A stretch of 64,000 nt of DNA. Source: Prolixibacteraceae bacterium. Lineage in GTDB: Bacteria > Bacteroidota > Bacteroidia > Bacteroidales > Prolixibacteraceae. The first letter of the stretch is position 1; every line of letters starts with the position of its first letter. Location of the stretch: positions 1 to 64,000 of the forward strand of contig JABGRN010000018.1 in the NCBI GenBank assembly GCA_018648265.1, given 5' to 3'. The notes beneath the pieces were generated by a model that ran no database searches, was not told where the DNA came from, and saw nothing but the letters and a program-made list of their open reading frames with translations. This document shows positions 45,645 through 54,641 of this stretch, one piece after another. Both the position numbers and the translations under genes were made by a program.

Positions 45645-47090
45645 ATGAATTTTAAGATTATTTTCCGTGTATTAGGTTTTTTATTGTTTGTTGAAGGAAT
45701 TGCGATGTTGCTAGCACTTGTAGTTTCTTTAATCTACAACGAACACGATGTAAAAGCATTTCTTATTTCAGCAGGGATTAACCTTGTAATCGGAGGGCTA
45801 ATTGTTTTAATTACTTCGAAGGCAAACAAAGATATTGGTAAAAGGGAAGGTTTTATTATTGTTTCTTTAGTTTGGATTGTTTTTTCGTTTTTTGGCAGTT
45901 TACCGTATATTTTAAGTGGCTCAATCCCAAATTTTACAAACGCTTTTTTCGAAACCATTTCTGGTTTTACAACCACCGGGTCGTCAATTTTAAACAACAT
46001 TGAAGCCCTCCCACATGGAATTTTATTTTGGAGAAGTATTTCTCAGTGGCTGGGTGGAATGGGAATTATTGTTCTGTCGCTGGCCATTTTGCCGGTTTTT
46101 GGAATTGGAGGAATGCAGCTTTTTATTGCCGAAGTTCCCGGTCCCGCTCCAGATAAAATAAGCCCACGCATCAGGCAAACTGCAAAAACCCTTTGGGTAA
46201 TTTATTTAGGTTTTACCATTACAGAAACCCTTTTACTTTGGGTGGGCGGAATGACTTTTTTCGATGCAATTTGCCACTCGTTTACGACAATGGCTACAGG
46301 TGGGTTTTCTACCAAACAAGCAAGTGTAGCTTATTGGTCGTCGCCATTTATTCAATATGTGATAGTTATTTTTATGTTTTTTGCAGGTACCAATTTTACC
46401 TTGTCGTACATGGCTCTAAAAGGCAAATTTAGATTGGCCTTAAAAGATGAAGAATTTAAATATTACGGTCTGTTTATTTTAGGTTTTACCGCAGTAATTT
46501 TTGCTGGATTGATGATTACAACACAATTGGGTGTTGAAAATGCTTTCAGGAATTCAATTTTTCAGGTAGTTTCAATAATTACGACCACGGGGTACGCAAC
46601 CGCCGACTATTTAACATGGTCACCAGTTCTTACAATCCTGATTTTTGCTTTGTTCTTTTTCGGTGGATCAGCTGGTTCAACAGGCGGCAGTATTAAAATT
46701 ATGAGAATAGTTTTGTTACTCAAAAACAGTTATTACGAGTTACGCCGGATGATACATCCTCATGCAATTATTCCAGTAAAATTTAATAAACACTCGGTTG
46801 ATTCAAAAATTATTACAAATGTACTGGCCTTTTTTATGCTCTATTTTCTGATTTTTGGAATCAGCACAATAATTTTTACTTTAATTGAACCCGACATGGA
46901 ATCGGCGATGGGAGCTGTTGCAACCTCGCTCGGAAACATTGGTCCGGGTTTGGGCAATGTAGGGCCGGCAGAAAATTTTCTACATGTAAAACCCGCCGGG
47001 AAATGGTTCTTATCGTTTTTAATGCTTTTAGGACGATTAGAATTGTTTACCGTTTTAGTGTTGTTATCACCTACTTTTTGGAAAGAATAG
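45645..47090 (+). CDS. trkH: Trk potassium channel subunit TrkH
   Basis: 481 residues, multi-pass. The four pore-loop filter segments are recognisable: ETISGFTTTGSS, FTTMATGGFST, SIITTTGYAT and SLGNIGPGLGN. It forms the potassium-conducting subunit with TrkA on the cytoplasmic side. A 25-bp tandem repeat begins eight bases after its stop. Confidence 0.95.
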   Translation: MNFKIIFRVLGFLLFVEGIAMLLALVVSLIYNEHDVKAFLISAGINLVIGGLIVLITSKANKDIGKREGFIIVSLVWIVFSFFGSLPYILSGSIPNFTNAFFETISGFTTTGSSILNNIEALPHGILFWRSISQWLGGMGIIVLSLAILPVFGIGGMQLFIAEVPGPAPDKISPRIRQTAKTLWVIYLGFTITETLLLWVGGMTFFDAICHSFTTMATGGFSTKQASVAYWSSPFIQYVIVIFMFFAGTNFTLSYMALKGKFRLALKDEEFKYYGLFILGFTAVIFAGLMITTQLGVENAFRNSIFQVVSIITTTGYATADYLTWSPVLTILIFALFFFGGSAGSTGGSIKIMRIVLLLKNSYYELRRMIHPHAIIPVKFNKHSVDSKIITNVLAFFMLYFLIFGISTIIFTLIEPDMESAMGAVATSLGNIGPGLGNVGPAENFLHVKPAGKWFLSFLMLLGRLELFTVLVLLSPTFWKE

Positions 47091-47097
47091 GGAAGTT

Positions 47098-47319
47098 GCA
47101 GGGTTCAGTCGCAGTAGCAGTCTCAGTTTTCAGTCGCAGTCGCAGTCTCAGTTTTCAGTCGCAGTCGCAGTCTCAGTTTTCAGTCGCAGTCGCAGTCTCA
47201 GTTTTCAGTCGCAGGGTTCAGTAGCAATCTCAGTTTTCAGTTGCAGGGTTCAGTCGCAGTAGCAGTAGCAGGGTTCAGTCGCAGTCGCAGTCTCAGTTTT
47301 CAGTTGCAGGGTTCAGTTT
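47098..47319. repeat. 25-bp tandem repeat array with an inner CAGTCG hexamer
   Basis: Units begin at 47106, 47131, 47156 and 47181 with an exact 25-base period; each is two CAGTCG, one CAGTCT and CAGTTTT. Units two to four are identical. The array then breaks into variants with CAGGGTT, and another full unit occurs at 47276. It lies in the 3' flank of trkH, and no gene is supported in it. Confidence 0.85.
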
Positions 47320-47367
47320 AAAAATTTACCGGACTCTTAAATATGATTGCATTCGCCAATTTTCCTT

Positions 47368-47982
47368 TTAAAATTCCAGCACACCTTTTCCTTCACGGAT
47401 TATTTCAATGTCGCCATGCAAACAATCCACAACAGTTGAAGGCAACAATTCGCCATAACCACCGTCGATAACTAGGTCTGCAATATCATGGTATTTTTCG
47501 TAAATCAATTCGGGATCGGTTGTATATTCCAAAATTTCATCTTCGTCGTGTATCGATGTCGAAAGGATTGGGTTTCCCAATTCAAGCACAATTTCTCTAA
47601 TAATATTATTATCCGGCACCCTTATTCCAACTGTTTTCTTTTTTCCTTTAAAATATTTCGGAACATTATTATTGGCTTCGAGGATAAATGTAAAAGGCCC
47701 GGGCAAATTCTTTTTCATCAGCTTAAAAACTGAATTTGAAATTGGTTTCGAATAATCCGACAAATGGCTAAGGTCGCTACAAATAAACGAGAAATTGGCT
47801 TTTTCAATTTTCACACCTTTCCACCGGGCAACTTTTTCTACTGCCTTACTATTGGTTATGTCGCACCCCAAACCATAAACTGTATCGGTCGGGTAAATAA
47901 TTAAACCACCTCCGTGCAAAACATCCACAATTTTGCGTATTTCGCGGGGGTTTGGGTTTTCATTAAATAACCTGACTAACAT
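47368..47982 (-). CDS. YciO/Sua5/YrdC-family threonylcarbamoyl-AMP synthase-like protein
   Basis: 204 residues from ATG 47982 (MLVRLFNENPNPREI). An in-frame ATG 57 bases upstream would add a Lys-rich tail unlike the family. The YrdC fold shows GGLIIYPTDTVYGLGCDI, KKNLPGPFTFIL and VGIRVPDN, then PILSTSIHDEDE. The family makes threonylcarbamoyl-AMP for t6A tRNA modification; the short YciO-type version is less well characterised. Divergent from mnmD, sharing the gap. Confidence 0.85.
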   Translation of the reverse strand: MLVRLFNENPNPREIRKIVDVLHGGGLIIYPTDTVYGLGCDITNSKAVEKVARWKGVKIEKANFSFICSDLSHLSDYSKPISNSVFKLMKKNLPGPFTFILEANNNVPKYFKGKKKTVGIRVPDNNIIREIVLELGNPILSTSIHDEDEILEYTTDPELIYEKYHDIADLVIDGGYGELLPSTVVDCLHGDIEIIREGKGVLEF

Positions 47983-47991
47983 ATTCTTTTT

Positions 47992-47999
47992 TATTTTTG
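47992..47999 (+). promoter_or_regulatory. Candidate -7 element for mnmD
   Basis: TATTTTTG matches TAnnTTTG, 52 bases before the mnmD start, inside the divergent gap. No convincing -33 element was seen. Confidence 0.3.
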
Positions 48000-48051
48000 C
48001 CGCGTAAAAGTATAATTTTTGATTTATTTTGAAGAACATTTATTTTTTTAA

Positions 48052-48717
48052 ATGATAAAGCGACAAATAATTAAAACTGCTGACGGCTCAAAAACGCTTT
48101 ATTTACCCGAAATGGACGAACAGTACCACTCGGTAAATGGCGCAATTACCGAATCTAACTATGTTTTTATAGAAAAAGGGTACCTGTTTCATAAAAGTAA
48201 AACCCCAACAATTTTTGAGGTTGGATTTGGTACCGGGTTAAATTGTTTATTAACAGCCGTATTAGCCGAAAAAAATAAAAGACCAACTACTTTTTTTACC
48301 ATTGAAAAATTCCCATTAGACGAGGATTTGATACAAAAACTAAACTATGGAAAAATTATTTCGGAAGAAGCCAGAGTTCTTTTTAAGGAAATTCACAACT
48401 CCGAATGGAATAAAACTATCCAAATATCAAAACATTTTAGCTTATTTAAACTGAATTCCGATTTAACCCAAAACGGGCTTGAAATTATTGATAATTTCGA
48501 CATTGTATATTTTGATGCCTTTGGCCCAGATAAACAAGCAGAAATGTGGAAACCTGAAATTTTCAGGAAAATTTTTAGAAAATGTTCTCCGGGTTGCGTA
48601 TTTGTAACTTACAGTGCAAAAGGTGAAGTACGACGTCAACTGGCAGCGTCCGGCTATAAAATGGAACGCCTCCCCGGCCCCCCCGGAAAAATCCATATGT
48701 TACGTGGAATAAAATAA
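48052..48717 (+). CDS. mnmD: MnmD-type tRNA (5-methylaminomethyl-2-thiouridine) methyltransferase
   Basis: 221 residues, the size of stand-alone MnmD. It has the SAM motif IFEVGFGTGLNCLLTA and the catalytic-site strand VYFDAFGPDKQAEMWKPEIF, then FVTYSAKGEVRRQLAASGY and GPPGKIHMLRG. It matches the methyltransferase half of MnmC without the oxidase half. It completes the wobble uridine modification of certain tRNAs. Confidence 0.88.
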   Translation: MIKRQIIKTADGSKTLYLPEMDEQYHSVNGAITESNYVFIEKGYLFHKSKTPTIFEVGFGTGLNCLLTAVLAEKNKRPTTFFTIEKFPLDEDLIQKLNYGKIISEEARVLFKEIHNSEWNKTIQISKHFSLFKLNSDLTQNGLEIIDNFDIVYFDAFGPDKQAEMWKPEIFRKIFRKCSPGCVFVTYSAKGEVRRQLAASGYKMERLPGPPGKIHMLRGIK

Positions 48718-48782
48718 GGGCCAAATATTTAATTGCCAAAAAATTACGTTATATTCGCGCTCTTAAATCAGAAAAAATATAA

Positions 48783-49394
48783 ATGACTGACAAAAAATTG
48801 ACTGGCGAGCTTGAAAAATTCAGTTATTCACTGGGAATGAGTATTGCCGGAAACCTCATTAAATCAGGGGTTAATACAATAAATCAAGAACTTTTTTTCG
48901 AGGGTGTTAAAGATACATTTGATGGTGAATTGCCAAAAATTTTGCCCGATGAAGCAAATCATATCCTTGAAAGTTTTATGGCTAAAGCCAATCAGGGACA
49001 AAGTAAGAATAACCTGGAAGAAGGTTTGAAATTCCTCTCCGAAAATTGCACAAAAGAAGGGGTAAAAGAACTTCCGAGTGGATTACAATACCAAGTATTG
49101 AACGAAGGTGAAGGGGAATTGCCATCATTAAACGACCAGGTTAAATGCCATTACCACGGCACTTTAATCGACGGTACAGTTTTCGACAGTTCGGTTGAAC
49201 GTGGGCAACCCGCAACTTTCCCTGTAAATGGAGTTATCCAGGGTTGGGTTGAAGCATTACAACTTATGTCAACCGGTTCGAAATGGAGACTTTTTGTACC
49301 ATCAGAATTGGGATATGGCAATCAGGGAGCAGGCGGTGCGATTGGGCCAAATACAACTTTGATTTTCGACGTTGAATTATTAGAAATTGTTTAA
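48783..49394 (+). CDS. FKBP-type peptidyl-prolyl isomerase, cytoplasmic
   Basis: 203 residues without a signal peptide. An N-terminal helical FKBP_N dimerisation part (FSYSLGMSIAGNLIKSG) is followed by the FKBP domain at about 110-203: DQVKCHYHGTLIDGTVFDSS, PATFPVNGVIQGWVEAL, LFVPSELGYG, GPNTTLIFDVELLEI. It is 13 bases before an exported paralogue. Confidence 0.93.
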   Translation: MTDKKLTGELEKFSYSLGMSIAGNLIKSGVNTINQELFFEGVKDTFDGELPKILPDEANHILESFMAKANQGQSKNNLEEGLKFLSENCTKEGVKELPSGLQYQVLNEGEGELPSLNDQVKCHYHGTLIDGTVFDSSVERGQPATFPVNGVIQGWVEALQLMSTGSKWRLFVPSELGYGNQGAGGAIGPNTTLIFDVELLEIV

Positions 49395-49407
49395 ATAAAT
49401 TAGAATC

Positions 49408-50112
49408 ATGAAAAACAAAATTATTTATTTGTTGGCAATTACATTGATAGTTGCTGCAACAGCCTGCCAGCAAGGTGGAAGTGTAAAAGAAATTAAATTA
49501 GAATCTCCGCTTGACTCTGCCAGTTATGCCATTGGAATTTTGGTTGGGGCAAACAACAAACAACAACTTGCGAGTGCTCCAGGCGGTGCAGATATGAACC
49601 TGGAAATTATGGCTTCTGCATTTCGTTTAGCATCGTTAGAAGAAGAAACTGTTATGACACAGGATGAAGCAAACGAAATTATCCGCGTATTTTTCGAAAG
49701 TGCCGGAGAAAAAGCCGGGCAATCAAACCTTGAAGAAGGAAATGCGTTTCTGGAAACTAATAAAGCCCGCGAAGAAATAACTGTTACCGAAAGTGGTTTA
49801 CAGTATGAAATTTTAACTGAAGGAACAGGAGCAAAACCAACTCTCGAAGATCAGGTGCGTGTTCATTATCATGGAACTTTAATCGATGGGACTGTTTTTG
49901 ATAGTTCGGTTGACCGTGGTGAACCAGCCGTATTTGGTGTTGGTCAAGTAATTCCGGGATGGACAGAAGCTCTTCAATTAATGCCCACCGGATCGAAATG
50001 GAAAGTTTATCTTCCTTCGGCAATTGCTTATGGTGAACGTGGTGCAGGTGGTGACATCGGCCCAAATGCAGCCTTAATTTTCGAAGTAGAATTACTGGAA
50101 ATTGTAAAATAA
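49408..50112 (+). CDS. FKBP-type peptidyl-prolyl isomerase, lipoprotein
   Basis: 234 residues with a signal peptide and lipobox ATAC (Cys about 20). It has the same FKBP_N plus FKBP order as the gene before it (DQVRVHYHGTLIDGTVFDSS, VIPGWTEALQLMPTG, ERGAGGDIGPNAALIFEVEL). Tandem duplication gave a cytoplasmic and an envelope copy. The operon ends at a strong terminator right after. Confidence 0.93.
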   Translation: MKNKIIYLLAITLIVAATACQQGGSVKEIKLESPLDSASYAIGILVGANNKQQLASAPGGADMNLEIMASAFRLASLEEETVMTQDEANEIIRVFFESAGEKAGQSNLEEGNAFLETNKAREEITVTESGLQYEILTEGTGAKPTLEDQVRVHYHGTLIDGTVFDSSVDRGEPAVFGVGQVIPGWTEALQLMPTGSKWKVYLPSAIAYGERGAGGDIGPNAALIFEVELLEIVK

Positions 50113-50136
50113 GGATCGTTTAAAAAATTTTATAAA

Positions 50137-50175
50137 AAACCCTTTGTAAATTTTTTTGCAAAGGGTTTCTTTTTT
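50137..50175 (+). terminator. Rho-independent terminator of the FKBP operon
   Basis: Ten-bp perfect stem AAACCCTTTG / CAAAGGGTTT with a 12-base T-rich loop and a trailing TTTTTT. Confidence 0.88.
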
Positions 50176-50187
50176 ATTTTCGCTACC

Positions 50188-50556
50188 ATGAGTTTAAGCG
50201 TAAAAGGAAAAATACAGCAAATATTAAAACCAGAGTCGGGGGTCAGCCGCGCCGGTAAAGAGTGGAATAAACAAGAGTTTGTAATTGAAACCGAGGAACA
50301 ATTCCCAAGGAAAGTCTGCTTTACTTTATTCGGCGACAAAGCCTCACTTATTAACGGCTTATCTTCGGGGGAAGAGGTAGAAGTTTCTTTCAACTTAGAA
50401 TCGCGGGAATATAATGGCAAATGGTTTCATAATATTAATGCCTGGAAAATTGATAAACCTGCGAGTGATAACATGCCCGAAACCCCGCCGCAATTCGAAG
50501 TTGGGGATATTCCACCGGAACCCGATGAAAATCAAGCAAGCGATTTACCATTTTAG
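50188..50556 (+). CDS. DUF3127 protein (small OB-fold-like)
   Basis: 122 residues. The domain covers about 3-90 (VKGKIQQILKPESGVSRAGK, EWNKQEFVIETE, KVCFTLFGDK, VSFNLESREYNGKWFHNINA). The tail is acidic and Pro-rich and ends in DLPF, the same type of tip as single-stranded DNA-binding proteins, which suggests binding to similar partners. The function is not established. Confidence 0.85.
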   Translation: MSLSVKGKIQQILKPESGVSRAGKEWNKQEFVIETEEQFPRKVCFTLFGDKASLINGLSSGEEVEVSFNLESREYNGKWFHNINAWKIDKPASDNMPETPPQFEVGDIPPEPDENQASDLPF

Positions 50557-50671
50557 GGAAATGATATTAATTCGGTCAGTTGGATGAAATTATTATAAAT
50601 CTCCAATTTTAATTTTTAGATACTGTCCAGGTCGGTGATGATTTGCAAAAATTTTTCTAATTTGCCAGAAA

Positions 50672-51442
50672 CTAATTATCCCTTGTAAAAACAGGATTCC
50701 CGGATTTCGATAATCTCGGATTAAAATTATAACCTTCCGAATCAAAAGCCTGCAAACTGTCTGCGTCAGTAATTTTATTTTCAAGTATAAAACGGGTCAT
50801 TAATCCGCGGGCCCTTTTAGCAAAAAAAGAAATCATTTTGTAGCTGCCGTTTTTTAAATCTTTAAATTCAGGAGTAACAATTTCGGCTTTTAACTTTTTC
50901 TTATCGATACTTTTGAAATATTCGTTTGAAGCTAAATTTACTAAAACATTACTTCCCGATTTTGAAACGGCCTCGTTTATTTTTTTTGTAATCGCCGGAT
51001 TCCAGAATGTGTATAAATCTTTCGATTTGTAATATTTCAGATTTGTGCCCATTTCTAAGCGGTAAGGTTGAATCAGATCGAGCGGTTTTAAAACGCCGTA
51101 CAATCCAGATAATATCCGTAATTTAGTTTGTGCTAATTCCAGTTTGTCTTCGGAAAGGGTTGCTGCGTTTAACCCCAAATAAACATCTCCGTTAAAAGCC
51201 AACACTGCCTGTTTTGCATTTTCGGGTGTAAATGGTTGTTGCCACAACTGAAAGCGCTGAAAGTTAATTTCACCCAAATTATCTGAAATCCCCATTAATT
51301 TAGAAAGTTGTTTGGGGTTCATTTTTTTCAACCTGCCAATCAACTTTTCCGATTGATCCAACATTTCGGGTATTGTAAAATTAATTGTGCCTGGCAGAGA
51401 ATTAAAATCCAGCGATTTTGCCGGTGATATAACAATTAGCAT
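50672..51442 (-). CDS. yaaA: YaaA-family peroxide stress protein
   Basis: 256 residues. It starts MLIVISPAKSLDFNS, and has AFNGDVYLGLNA, LRILSGLYGVLKPLDLIQPY, RLEMGTNL, NLASNEYFKSID and FFAKRARGLMTRFIL, all typical of the YaaA family. YaaA lowers free iron under peroxide stress in E. coli and binds DNA. The gene converges on the DUF3127 gene. Confidence 0.95.
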   Translation of the reverse strand: MLIVISPAKSLDFNSLPGTINFTIPEMLDQSEKLIGRLKKMNPKQLSKLMGISDNLGEINFQRFQLWQQPFTPENAKQAVLAFNGDVYLGLNAATLSEDKLELAQTKLRILSGLYGVLKPLDLIQPYRLEMGTNLKYYKSKDLYTFWNPAITKKINEAVSKSGSNVLVNLASNEYFKSIDKKKLKAEIVTPEFKDLKNGSYKMISFFAKRARGLMTRFILENKITDADSLQAFDSEGYNFNPRLSKSGNPVFTRDN

Positions 51443-51578
51443 TTTGTTCTTTCTGAAATTTATATTCGAAAATAAACAGAATTTTTGAGTTAAAGTTCAA
51501 TAAAAATATTGAGATGACCGTTCGGTCCGTTAAAATTTGGAAATCTAAAATACGATATTCATTTATTATACTGTGCCA

Positions 51579-52016
51579 CTAATCGTATTCTTTTCTTAAT
51601 GTTTCATTTACTAATGTCGGTTTGATAATTGCATCCCACTCATTTGCATCCCACGTTTTTAAATTCCCATGTGTTATGTAATATTTTTGAGGAATAGGAT
51701 GTGTACCTATTACAACCGGAATTTTGTATTTATCTTCAATAAATTTTTTGAAATCCGAAATATAAGGACAGGGTGGATATCCCACAACAAACCCTGTTGC
51801 AAAATGAATGGCTTCCGCCCCGTTTTTAATCATTTCTTCGGGCGAATATTCAATATTTCCCCCGGGGCAACCTCCGCAACTTGTATATCCGGCTATTTCC
51901 AATGTTTTTTCTTTTGAATAAATATCAAAAGCGCCTTCTCTTTTTTGCATTGCCCGAAAACATTTTCCACCAGCACAGCTCTTGTACCTGTCGCAAATAA
52001 TAATTCCTATATTCAT
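51579..52016 (-). CDS. CGGC-domain metal-binding protein
   Basis: 145 residues from the ATG at 52016 (MNIGIIICDRYKSC). The in-frame ATG at 52073 adds a hydrophobic stretch without support. Cys-rich motifs are CDRYKSCAGGKC, TSCGGCPGG and YPPCPY, with HFATG between them, as in the CGGC family thought to bind metal or a cluster. It lies between yaaA and the octaheme cytochrome. Confidence 0.85.
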   Translation of the reverse strand: MNIGIIICDRYKSCAGGKCFRAMQKREGAFDIYSKEKTLEIAGYTSCGGCPGGNIEYSPEEMIKNGAEAIHFATGFVVGYPPCPYISDFKKFIEDKYKIPVVIGTHPIPQKYYITHGNLKTWDANEWDAIIKPTLVNETLRKEYD

Positions 52017-52101
52017 ATATTGAATTTTGTTAATAGTGAAGAATTCAAAAAAAAGTAAAAGCCTTCTCGTCAATACTCGTATTAAAAAACACTCATCAAT
52101 A

Positions 52102-54453
52102 CTACATTACCTGCTGAATAGACAAAATTGCCTGCTGGATACCCAATTTATCCTGTTCCGAAATTCCTTCAGTATTTAAAGCTTTTTGATACAATAAAAT
52201 GGCCTCTTGCTTTTTGCCATCTTTTATATAAATGTCGGCTAAAAAACTAACCGCACTCAAATAAAGCGGATTATCTTTTAGGATTCCTTTTAAGGTTTTT
52301 ATTGCCTCATTTTTCTGACCGTTTTCTAACTGGTAAAAAGCCAACGTATAAGCATATTTCGGATCTTCCGGACTTGCTTCCGCTGCCATTTTTGCATACT
52401 CAACAGCTTCGGTAATATTTCGTTGTGCAGTAATTACACTCAAATTATAAGCAGCAACAGCTTGCTCAGGATTTGCCTTGATCGCTCTTTTTAAAGCTTG
52501 TTCTGCTTCAGCCATTTTACCTTGTTCGGCAAGTAAAAGGCCCAAATTCAAATTGGCTGCTTCGTTTTCAGGATCGACAGCCACTGCCTTTTTTAGGTTT
52601 TCTTCTGCTTTTGCCGGGTTCCCAATATACGAATAAAGTACACTGCTGTTAATTAAAGGCATCAAAGCTTCGGGGTATAATCGGGCGGCAATTTCATACG
52701 ATTCAAGTGCTTTTACCGCATCACCCTGGTTTTGATGAAATATCCCCAGATTATAATGCGAACTCCAGTCATCGGGCCGGGTAACCATCGAATGCATGTA
52801 CTCTTCGGTTACTTTAGTTATCAACTGTGCATCGGTAGCCGAAAACTGGTCGGGTGAAAACCCTGCTAGCGAAATTGCGGCTGATATTCTCACCAAACGG
52901 AACTCATCGTCGCAAACTTTTACCAAAGCATTTTTTGCTTGTTCTGAAAAATTTCCGGTTAACGCTGCCGCTGCTGCTGCACGTACCAGTGTTGATTCGT
53001 TGTTTAAAGCATTTATAACTGTTTCCCATTTTTTCTCGTCGGTGCAATTGGCAAACAACCTGATAAAAGATGTAACTACAACTTCATTTAATTTATTCTC
53101 GTTTACAATTTGCAACATTTTATCCAAATTGGTCCAGTCGCTCGCGCGGGCTTCCCTTATTAATTGCGCCCACCGAAGGGTTTCTTCCTGATAGTTGCTG
53201 TTTTGCCGTTGCTTAACAATTTTGTTGGCCCATTCGGGTGACTTATCATCGTGACAAATATTACAGGCATTTGGTGAGTTGAATTTTATGGTTGCCTCCG
53301 GCATTGGCGGCCTGAATGAGTGGTCGCTTCGAATCATTCTTCCGAACTCGGTTTTTGGCATGTGGCAGTTTACGCAAACTGCTCCTTCACTACCCTCTTT
53401 GTGCCCAGAATGGGCAACAACATTTTCAACCCTTGTTTTGTGACAACTTACACAGGCATCGTTAGGATTATCGGCAAATCTGTCCCGCCCACTTGATGTG
53501 TGGCAGGTAACACAATGCAATTCACTGGATGCGACACATTCGTTTTGCTTCCAGGTCGTAAAAGTATAATTTTCACCCAAATCCCTTCCATCGGGATAAA
53601 AATCGGGATTCTCAAGTGTAGTCAAATCGTAATTATCGAAATAAGGATCGCCGGGCATATAACTTGGAGTGATCGGGCTCATTTTTGCATGGCACGGAGC
53701 ACACGACGAATTGTGTTGTTCCTTGGTAAACGTTTTAGTGACAATTAAACCAATGTCCTCAAAAACTTCACCCTCTTTTGCATTTTGAAAAATTCGGACA
53801 TGCTCACCACTTGGTCCATGACAGGTTTCGCAGTTTATTCCGGCTTCTTTCCAAGTGGTTTCGTATGAATCGTTTGCCAAACTAAAATTTGTATTTAGCT
53901 GACTTACATGACAACTGTAACATGATGAATTAAATGTGTACATCCTGTCTTTCCACGGAAGTGCCTCATCTGTAATTCCCTCGCCAAAATGCCTCACAGC
54001 CGACTCAGGGTTATTATACCAGGTTTCGCGGTTTACATCGTAAGCCAATGGAATAGTTTGCAATTTACCTTTTTCCATCGGCGTTAAAAAATAAAATACA
54101 TTCTTTCCCCCCAATGCCCAAACTACATCGTACTTTTTTAAGGAATCTCCATTTTTCTCATACATCAACATCAAAGTGTCCTCAAAAGCAACATTGTAAG
54201 TTTTTCCTTCCAACGAAAATTCCTCACTTTCAGGCAGGTTTTCTTCATCAACAAACTTGGCATTGATAGGTTGCATTGCTTTCCCGTGAAAAGAGGGAGA
54301 CCAAAGTTCATAAAACCGTTCGTGGCACTGGATACAACTTTCAGATCCTGAAAAGATTTCATCCTTCACATCAATACTTTTTCGCTGAGTACATGCTACC
54401 GAATTTATTAACATGACAAAACCCGACAACCAAAATAAACTTCTTCCCAACAT
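52102..54453 (-). CDS. Octaheme c-type cytochrome lipoprotein with HEAT and TPR repeats
   Basis: 783 residues from ATG 54453, where a signal peptide with lipobox SVAC begins. Eight CxxCH motifs lie in residues about 40-400: CIQCH, CYSCH, CETCH, CAPCH, CVTCH, CVSCH, CVNCH and CNICH. Then come HEAT-like helices (about 430-530) and five or more TPR units to the end. The layout resembles exported multiheme cytochromes with fused TPRs found in anaerobes; the first and last CxxCH are in nitrite-reductase-like spacing but no CxxCK was seen, so a specific reductase role is not supported. Anchored to a membrane, it would pass electrons in the periplasm. Confidence 0.88.
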   Translation of the reverse strand: MLGRSLFWLSGFVMLINSVACTQRKSIDVKDEIFSGSESCIQCHERFYELWSPSFHGKAMQPINAKFVDEENLPESEEFSLEGKTYNVAFEDTLMLMYEKNGDSLKKYDVVWALGGKNVFYFLTPMEKGKLQTIPLAYDVNRETWYNNPESAVRHFGEGITDEALPWKDRMYTFNSSCYSCHVSQLNTNFSLANDSYETTWKEAGINCETCHGPSGEHVRIFQNAKEGEVFEDIGLIVTKTFTKEQHNSSCAPCHAKMSPITPSYMPGDPYFDNYDLTTLENPDFYPDGRDLGENYTFTTWKQNECVASSELHCVTCHTSSGRDRFADNPNDACVSCHKTRVENVVAHSGHKEGSEGAVCVNCHMPKTEFGRMIRSDHSFRPPMPEATIKFNSPNACNICHDDKSPEWANKIVKQRQNSNYQEETLRWAQLIREARASDWTNLDKMLQIVNENKLNEVVVTSFIRLFANCTDEKKWETVINALNNESTLVRAAAAAALTGNFSEQAKNALVKVCDDEFRLVRISAAISLAGFSPDQFSATDAQLITKVTEEYMHSMVTRPDDWSSHYNLGIFHQNQGDAVKALESYEIAARLYPEALMPLINSSVLYSYIGNPAKAEENLKKAVAVDPENEAANLNLGLLLAEQGKMAEAEQALKRAIKANPEQAVAAYNLSVITAQRNITEAVEYAKMAAEASPEDPKYAYTLAFYQLENGQKNEAIKTLKGILKDNPLYLSAVSFLADIYIKDGKKQEAILLYQKALNTEGISEQDKLGIQQAILSIQQVM

Positions 54454-54641
54454 ATCTTTATATTTAGAAATACAAATATTGCAATATTTTAACAAAGAAT
54501 AAATTTAATTAAAATGTGTCACCATGAAAATAAAAACTATTGATTTAACCGAACAACAAACACAAATCTTTTAAATTCTTTGATTATTATTAGCCCAGAA
54601 AAGTTATATTTAACCTAAATCTTAAATTATTATTTTTCAAT

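Noticed and set aside
47003-47224. Plus-strand frame with SRSRSLSFQSQSQSQ-like repeats.
   Set aside because: It overlaps the end of trkH in another frame and its repeats simply translate the 25-bp DNA repeat.
47106-47300. Possibility that the 25-bp array is a CRISPR array.
   Set aside because: The units are directly abutted with no unique spacers and no cas genes occur in the window.
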